Assembly (NCBI GenBank): GCA_003999685.1
Contig: CP021220.1
Span: 496,001 to 560,000 of the forward strand
Reading direction: 5' to 3'
DNA length: 64,000 nucleotides
Source of the DNA: Taiwanofungus camphoratus
Taxonomy: Eukaryota > Basidiomycota > Agaricomycetes > Polyporales > Taiwanofungaceae
Shown: in pieces, positions 52,749 through 64,000 of the stretch
How the letters are laid out: each line of letters starts with the position of its first letter
Position numbering within the stretch: the stretch's first letter is position 1
Notes under the pieces: generated by a model
Databases searched by the model: none
What the model saw: the letters and a program-made list of their open reading frames with translations, nothing else
What the model was told of the DNA's origin: nothing
Made by a program: the position numbers and the translations under genes

Positions 52749-54070
52749 ACCTCGTTGCTCGTGGTATCAGAATGTTCTGCATGTCTGCTGGGCTGCCTTG
52801 TGAGATTTCCTTCTATTTATGGGGCGTGACTCGAGGTTAGATACCAGCGCTCAGGTGCGAGCGGTAACCTTGATGGTTGACGACAACCAACCACTGGCTA
52901 TACAATGCGGTGTAGCCTTAGCGGGCCTGATCTCTATAACGAATTTATCTGACGGTCGACGTTGAGATCACGAATTTTAGGGATGCAGTAGGTCAAGGTG
53001 TACTTGTGCATGATCTCTAGCTGTGCAAGTCACTCTGCCAAGGCCCGTTTGTCCTTGCACCAACCAGCCTGAGCCTTGTTCTTCATAGTCTTGTATTCTC
53101 CATTGAATCCACTCATTTATGGAAAAGGGACAGGTTACAGCCCTGTGATCTCTGTTAAGGCCTAATCAAGTGTGTGAAACTGACTTCTCAGAGATTGGAC
53201 GCTGCCGCAGGCCACTACTACACCCGCCCTTTCATCACTTCCGATCAGATTGTGCAGTCCAGAGTCCATATATGGCAGCAGTCTTTCTGCTCAGCCAGCC
53301 TCAGTACTCGCTTGTTTGTTGGTGTGCATGCGGAACTGCACCACGCCATTCTCTCCAGCACCCCTTGTCAATCAGCATATGCACGGAACACACGGAGGCT
53401 CCTTTACATCCTATGACAGCACGATCTCCTCAATTGGTCTACCTGCAGTGACTCGCGTCCTAGCCTTCAGAGCTGCAGGAGCCACAAATGCCGCAGCCTC
53501 CATTGGCTTGCTGAATTAGCGTTGATCTGCCCTACTAACATCCAACCTGCTCATCCTTTGCCTTTTTCCCAGGTGTCTTATCAGTTTGCCGAGTGCCAGA
53601 TTGTCTTGTATTCCTCTTGCATCGTTTGTTTGCCCATCAATTATTATCTACTGCAGGCTGCAGTGGCCTCCCTTAATAATTTGTTGAGTTCAGATCAGGT
53701 CCATGACTGCAACTCGTGGTTGTCAGGGCTTGTCCAGAAGACTGCCCAACTACATATATATATAAGCAGGAGACAGTTGGCCCATCAGGAAGGTGATGAG
53801 GAGTAATGGGAGAACCCACACATCTGTAGTATAGTAAAGCAAAATGAAACAAATAAGTCCATCATACAATGAGGCTGGTAACAATTGGCACACAAGCCTA
53901 ACTCAGGTGACAGCAAGCTCAGGCTGTTATATCATTATCTCCAGAAGAATGAATGCGGACAAGATAGCCATGTGACTTGCCTCTAGATGTGCAACAGATT
54001 ATCAGCCTGTCTGAAGGTCAATGAATGTAGCTCACTTCAGAGGATACAGTGCTAATGGCTTATACAGTGT

Positions 54071-54115
54071 ATGCCAGCCTGTTGGCAGTAGATAAGCTGC
54101 ACAACAGGCTGGCAT
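54071..54115. repeat. Perfect 14-bp inverted repeat (stem-loop)
   Basis: ATGCCAGCCTGTTG at 54071-54084 is matched by CAACAGGCTGGCAT at 54102-54115, with a 17-base spacer. It could form a hairpin, be a protein site, or be the remnant of a small mobile element. Confidence 0.7.
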
Positions 54116-54276
54116 TGACCATATAAAACAGCTACCAGACTTGTGTACCCTTATCAGTGCATTGTAAGATGAGTTCACACAAATAAGACCTGACAAATAG
54201 AGACAATTGTTCTCATGCTGGATAAACTCTATCATCTCATATCAGTTTGTTCTCTGTTTCCTGATGGTAGGCCATA

Positions 54277-54761
54277 TCATGATACTTTCTGACATCCTTG
54301 CAAATGACCATAGTAGGTCTCACAGTCAACATCCAACATGTATGTAATGTGGTTGAGGGATTCTCTGATGGCTGAAATCAGGTCCAACAGCAATTCATTG
54401 GATGTAGTGAAGGTCTGCAAGTGTGGAGCCACCATGTACATTGTGGCTGTGGGTAAAACCAGAGCATGCACTGTGAACTCCTTTTGTGAGAAATTGATAA
54501 GCTGAGCATCATTGACATCCCACAGTGAAATTCACATCCCTGGAATAGAGGAGGATATGGTGTCCCGGGATGACCCTTGGGTTCCTGGGGAGCAGGGTTA
54601 GGCAGAGTGAACACTGGGGCTTGCTTGGCCTTTAAAAAAGGTTTATGCAAATGATACATGACCTCAACTTGGGCTTGGGTTCTAGATTCTCGCACAGTTT
54701 CCGCAGAATAGGGGGCAGGACATCCTGAAGGTGTGCCATCGGACACCCTCGAAGATGGCAC
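54277..54761 (-). pseudogene. Broken protein-coding relic, function unknown
   Basis: Two minus-strand frames overlap: 54761-54378 (127 codons) and 54471-54277 (64 codons). A shift from the first to the second near 54470 would read on as one longer protein with a helical C-terminal part (TFTTSNELLLDLISAIRESL). This is the pattern expected of a gene broken by a frameshift, perhaps once transposon-borne. I do not recognise the family. Confidence 0.3.
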
Positions 54762-55204
54762 AAGGGCACCCCAGTGACTCGAGAGCCACCAGGGAGAATT
54801 AGGAGTGTTGCAAGAGCGATCAGTCTTCCTAGGCTAGGGTACTTAATCGAGGTGGTGGTACTGGTTCAATAAGCGTAGGTGATGTCCTTGAAACCTCATT
54901 CAATGATTCTCATTTTCAGAGCAGACTAATGTGCTCTCATTGTTATTTCTATATCAACTTGCCTAACAGGAGCTGACTACAACGGAGATAAAGGTCCAGT
55001 GGGACAAGGGAAATGACTTATCTCTTAGTCTTCAGGGTTGAACGTTGAACCGCCGGACCCAGCCATACATTGGTAGAAAATATACATGAACGTTCACCTG
55101 AATTACAATCATACACACAATCACAGCTGCGTCAAATTCGTACAGATTAACCATTGAGTAGGGAGTCCACACGCTAAAAAAAAGACTAAATAGCCTCAAT
55201 GAGA

Positions 55205-58200
55205 TCACCCATCCAGGAATTCCCGCCTTATATCCGCAAACACCGCGGCACCCACGCCGAACAGACCCAGCTGCACGACGCACGCGGCAGTCTGGCGATA
55301 GATCGTCTCGAGCGCGGGGTGAGCAGGGCGGCCTTGCGATTCTGGAAAGGAAAAGTTGAGCGAGTTCGTCAGTGTCAGTGACGGACCACGAAATCAAAAC
55401 ATTGCACATCCGAACTGACCCAATATAGCCCGATTGACTTCCCCTGCCAAGTCGGCTCGCGCACCCTGTCCCGCCATCGCGCCCACCTCTCCGCCGGCGC
55501 GCACCGGATCGTCATATGCGACCACCCCGAACGTGCGCTTGAGGTGCGCACGTACGCCCGGTCGTGCGTCTGCTTTGTATTCCGCCTCGAGCTCCTGACC
55601 ATATGCAAGCGCACTGTGGAGTGCGGACTTGGCTAGCTCAGAAGGTGTGAAAGTGGGCGTGGAGAAGGACGCGGGAGTGGAGGCAGAAGAAGGAAGTGTT
55701 GGTGAAGGGACAGACACAGAGGAAGAGAAGGGCGTGGGTATCGGGTGGGAGGAGGACGCAGGAAGGGCCTCGGGCGATGGATCGTCCACATCCATCGCGC
55801 CCTCTGCATCCGCGTCTTCATCCCCCAAGCTGTCCCCCCCCTTCTCTCCTCCGTCCTCGGCCCCCGCCTCGCCATCCATCCCGCATGTCTTCTCCTTTCC
55901 CACTACAACTCCATCCTTCTCCTTCTCGCCCTCGCGCCCCTTCTCCTCCTCCACGCGCTGGAGCGCTTCGCCCGCTTGCAGGACGAGCTCCACAAACTTC
56001 CTGCATCGTAGCTGAAACCGGAGCAACCCGTTCTGCGCCTTGAGCGCATCGGGGTAGTGCGTCTCTAGTCCGGCGAGCGCCGCGTCGATGTTGCCACCGA
56101 GCACCGAGTGCAAAATGGAAAGGCGCGCCTGCAGGTCGCGTGTCTCGGGGTCGGCAGCATCGTCCGTATCCAGCTCCAGGTCAGAGCCAGAACCATGACT
56201 GCTAGCATCCGTGCTAGCACCATTACTCGGGCCTGCTGGAATGGCCTCCACCGGAAGCTTGCTAGAAGACGACGAGGCCTGTGGCCCGTCATCGGTGTCC
56301 ATCGCAATCTCCACAGGCTCCTTCTTCGGAATAAGGGGGCCCACGCCTCCTCCTCGTGCACACTGAGCACGGAACGCCCGCGCCGTGCACGCGTACCCAT
56401 GGTGGGCAAGATACGCTAGCACCAGTCTCCTCAGCGGTGCCTTCGACTCCTCCGCCGCCTCCCAGCTGCCCTCCTCCTTCGTCCCACCTACCGTACCTAA
56501 CCCCAGCCCTGACCCTGTTCCCGGAGCAGGTATAGAAGGACTTGCGCGCAGCCCGACGACACCCCAGTCCACCGGTACACGCATCGCGCCCGCCCATACC
56601 GCGTCGCGTTGCGCGCGCACGTGGTCTGCGATGGCGTAGCGGAACGGCGCGCTCCCGAAGTTTGCACGCACAGCTTCGGTTGTGTGGCGCATCCCGATCG
56701 CGGGGAAGAGCGAGGGCGCAGTCGGCGATGGTGAAGGGAGATTGTCGAAGAGCATGCCTGATGGAAGGGGAGGAGCGAACAGTGAGCTGGGTGTATCCAC
56801 TGAAAGTAGAGGTAGACGTACCGAGGAAAGCGCCATTCTTCGTGTAGAACGCCTTGTTCTGACTGAAGTCGATGCCACACCCGATCACGTCACCCGCTAA
56901 GTGCAAAGAAAGTCAGCAAAAGGATCAACTGTAGACAAGAGTCCTCCATGGTAGGAATTGTCGAGTTGGTCAACCGCCTGGATGAAGAAAAGGGTCACCT
57001 ACCGTCGAAAGTAGGACCATACGGGATCCCGTCTCTCTGCCCCGGGAAGCTCCATCCATCGTCAGCATGGTACCCCCATGAGTGCTTCTCCCACCCAGGG
57101 AGGCGCGACAGACGTACGTCCCCTGCTGAGAACCTGTAGACACAAATATAATCCACATCCTCGATTGAATAAGCGTGCCAAAAAGATAGGTGCTTACCCA
57201 ATGCTTATGTGTCTGATCATCCAGACAGCAACGATGCAGTATCAGCATACGGAGAACGTCAAGATAGGGAAAGCGACATACCCTTTCTGACCCCGATGGA
57301 GGATCTCAACTTCATAGTAATATATCCCGCATGCTGGCGGAATGGGGTGGTTCGCACGTGCCGCCGCCGAGTCGCGATCGCCCGTGCATGATGGGCCTAC
57401 AAGCATCACACGATCAGCATGTACCCATATCCGTTCTCATCACAGCAGCCCAGGATCTCTCATAATGAGCCAGAAGATGGAAGACATACCCTGGAATACC
57501 AACTCGCGCCCATCCGCGCTCACATGCAGGAGTGGATTGCGGTCCTGGTCGCTCCATCTCGTGGGGAGCCTCAACACCGGATTCGGCGACAGAACACCCA
57601 CACCTCCTGTGCCGCTCGCCCCAGGACCAGCGTGAGGCGGGGGGCTAGGGCTGGGCGTCTCTTCAGATTCAGAATCGAGCACGGGAGTAAGCGAGCGGCG
57701 AAGGTACGGGTACGGCGCGGGGAGCGGGGGGGGTGTGGCTGTAGCATGACTATAGACTGAGTGGGAGAGGGGAAGTACGATGGGGTCCTGCGCGGCAGAG
57801 GCATAGCGCGAGGGCGGGAGGGACGGCGCGGCATCGGTGTGAAGGAAATTGCGGAGTGCGGAGTACTCAAGGTACTCGGGGCGCTGAAACGCGTGCGGTG
57901 CGGGCGCATGAGTGTGCGAATGGACGTGCGAATGGGCGTGCAGCGCAGCAGGTGCGGTGAAGCCGAATGATGGCATGTGCGAGGCGGCAGGTAGGGACAC
58001 GGAGAGCGGGCGCGAGGTGGACGTGCCGGAGCTCGGCGTGCGCAGGCTCGCACTGAGGCGGCGCGGGCGAGCGAGGGAGGTGGACGTAGGCGGCGGCACA
58101 GGAAGACATGCGGCAGGGTCGCGTGGCGGGTTGGGGGAGCTTGTTGCGCGGATAATGCGGGGCTGGAAGGCCGGGGTCGCAGTGGTAGCCTCTGCATTGG

Positions 58201-58501
58201 TGTTGGTGCCTGTTGCACTAGGGCGGTTGCGCCCAAAGATGGAGACGGCGGAAGAGTAGCTGCCCCCTAGCGAACGCGTGGGGGATGTGTTGGGGGCACG
58301 GCGGACAGGGCTCATGCTGGGCCCGCGTGGGCGACGGCCCTCGGGGCTGCGGGAGACGGTACTGGTCAGTCTGGGGCGCACAGGGAGCGGGGCTGGGCTC
58401 GCAAAGGGCATGGAGATGACATTCTCGAGGCTGCGCGCTGCAGAGGTGCTGCTGGGGCTGGGAATGGGAATGCTCGACGAGCGCGAGGACCGGGTCGTCA
58501 T
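55205..58501 (-). CDS. GID1: SPRY-LisH-CTLH/CRA protein, RanBPM/Vid30 (Gid1) type
   Basis: First exon 58501-57490, then SPRY exons from about 57400, and the last exon ends at 55205. The first ~330 residues are Ser/Pro-rich and disordered, with a His-rich [19 protein letters not shown]. The SPRY domain shows [31 protein letters not shown]-type strand then [55 protein letters not shown] and [18 protein letters not shown]. LisH follows ([20 protein letters not shown]), then CTLH ([20 protein letters not shown] ... [14 protein letters not shown]). The CRA region is split by an acidic insertion rich in Glu, Asp and Gly. It ends [14 protein letters not shown]...FLDG. This is the scaffold of the GID/CTLH E3 ubiquitin ligase that degrades gluconeogenic enzymes in yeast. 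The ORF continues upstream to 58786; I chose the ATG at 58501 because the upstream part has untranslated-like composition and a CATATATC element near 58615. Confidence 0.9.
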
Positions 58502-58993
58502 TATGTGTCGACGACGGGTAAGGCTGTCGGCGTCGCTAGGAGGCGCGACGGAAGACGAAAGCTGTCTGGACGGGCCAGGACGAGGTGAGGGCGGTCGTGC
58601 GAGCTGAAGGGATATATGGTGTTGGGAGAAGGAAAGCTGCGTAGACAAAGAGTGAGAAAGAGCAGCGACTGAAAGAGGAGAAAGATGGCAAGTGACCCCG
58701 CCCCGTCCAGTCTCCTGACCAAAGCCGGCGAATGCACATGGATTCCTGGCTGATCCTGGGCCCATCTTTCTCTTCTCACGCTGCATTTTTCACATCATGA
58801 AACCTTATTATGCTGCGTAGCATTCCATCATACAGCGTGGCTCTTTTCTAAAGCATATCCAAGGGAATCTATGCAATCGCATCTGCCACCTATAACAAAT
58901 ATAGCCAAATTGAATGCCTTTTCTGGCAACCTGCTTACGCAAGCAACTCCCCCAACTAGGCCTGCACATCTCCAAGTTCATACACCCTTTTGA
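58502..58993. promoter_or_regulatory. Divergent promoter region of GID1 and PRP16
   Basis: 492 bases between two opposite start codons. A TATA-like CATATATC on the minus strand lies about 115 bases before the GID1 start. No second TATA recognised for PRP16. Confidence 0.4.

Positions 58994-64000
<5,007 letters not shown>

Larger units (their letters stand above)
51389..52830. other. GC-rich region with overlapping unassigned frames
   Basis: Long frames run on both strands, for example minus 52420-51797 (207 codons) and minus 52692-52435. None has a domain I recognise and each overlaps others, so I do not call a gene. High GC alone makes such frames common. The longest minus frame contains a Pro/Glu then Thr/Glu repeat made by the hexamer array at 52285-52322. 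Possibly a lineage-specific gene or regulatory DNA of the phosphatase gene. Confidence 0.3.
52831..55204. other. AT-richer intergenic region with likely transposon relics
   Basis: Base composition drops sharply from the flanking GC-rich DNA. Broken frames occur on the minus strand near 54277-54760, and a perfect inverted repeat at 54071-54115. No intact gene, terminal repeat or known transposase domain was recognised. I take it as degraded mobile DNA, but the class is not determined. Confidence 0.35.

Overview
The window is nuclear DNA of a filamentous basidiomycete, most likely a mushroom-forming agaricomycete. Genes are compact and intron-rich, with introns mostly 50-75 nt and short or tiny exons. 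The proteins are eukaryotic housekeeping families (DOT1, ARP5, SEC4, SDO1, PRP16, DBP3, ISA1) together with basidiomycete-type proteins: an Upa2-like endosomal mRNA-transport scaffold, a TRANK1-like giant helicase and an EF-hand/ZZ protein. No bacterial, viral or organellar gene was seen. Most gene models below were assembled by hand, joining exons at splice sites and checking reading phase across every junction.

Layout. 1-1590: unresolved + strand exon-like pieces and the FYVE promoter. 1591-2909 (+) FYVE zinc-finger protein. 3459-9519 (+) a 1,915-residue coiled-coil protein with PAM2-like motifs and a C-terminal GWW, like Upa2. 9839-11730 (-) Osh6/7-like lipid-transfer protein. 12518-14821 (-) DBP3, divergent from 15058-17355 (+) DOT1. 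17895-20857 (+) ARP5, convergent with 21038-21970 (-) SEC4. 22521-31025 (+) a 34-exon UvrD/Rep-type helicase with TPR-like repeats. 31529-32603 (-) SDO1, divergent from 32950-34902 (+) a BAR-SH3 protein. 35350-40410 (-) the EF-hand/ZZ protein. 41319-42138 (-) mitochondrial ISA1. 42625-44972: a non-coding element with imperfect terminal inverted repeats that carries a tRNA-like unit and an inner inverted repeat. 45394-50800 (-) rhodanese plus tyrosine-phosphatase protein. 50801-55204: a GC-rich stretch with short tandem repeats, then AT-richer DNA with coding relics. 55205-58501 (-) RanBPM/GID1 protein. 58994-64000 (+) PRP16, cut by the window end.

Themes. Two neighbours at the left end (FYVE and Upa2-like) could both act on early endosomes, and SEC4, the BAR-SH3 protein and the Osh protein are also membrane-traffic proteins. 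DOT1 and ARP5 act on chromatin. DBP3 and SDO1 act in ribosome biogenesis and PRP16 in splicing. The most distinctive observations are the Upa2-like architecture, five GC-AG introns out of about 114 modelled introns (two in DBP3, one of them inside the Walker A codons), the tyrosine phosphatase whose catalytic domain is split by a long low-complexity insertion and preceded by a His-rich tract, and the undescribed inverted-repeat element at 42.6-45.0 kb.
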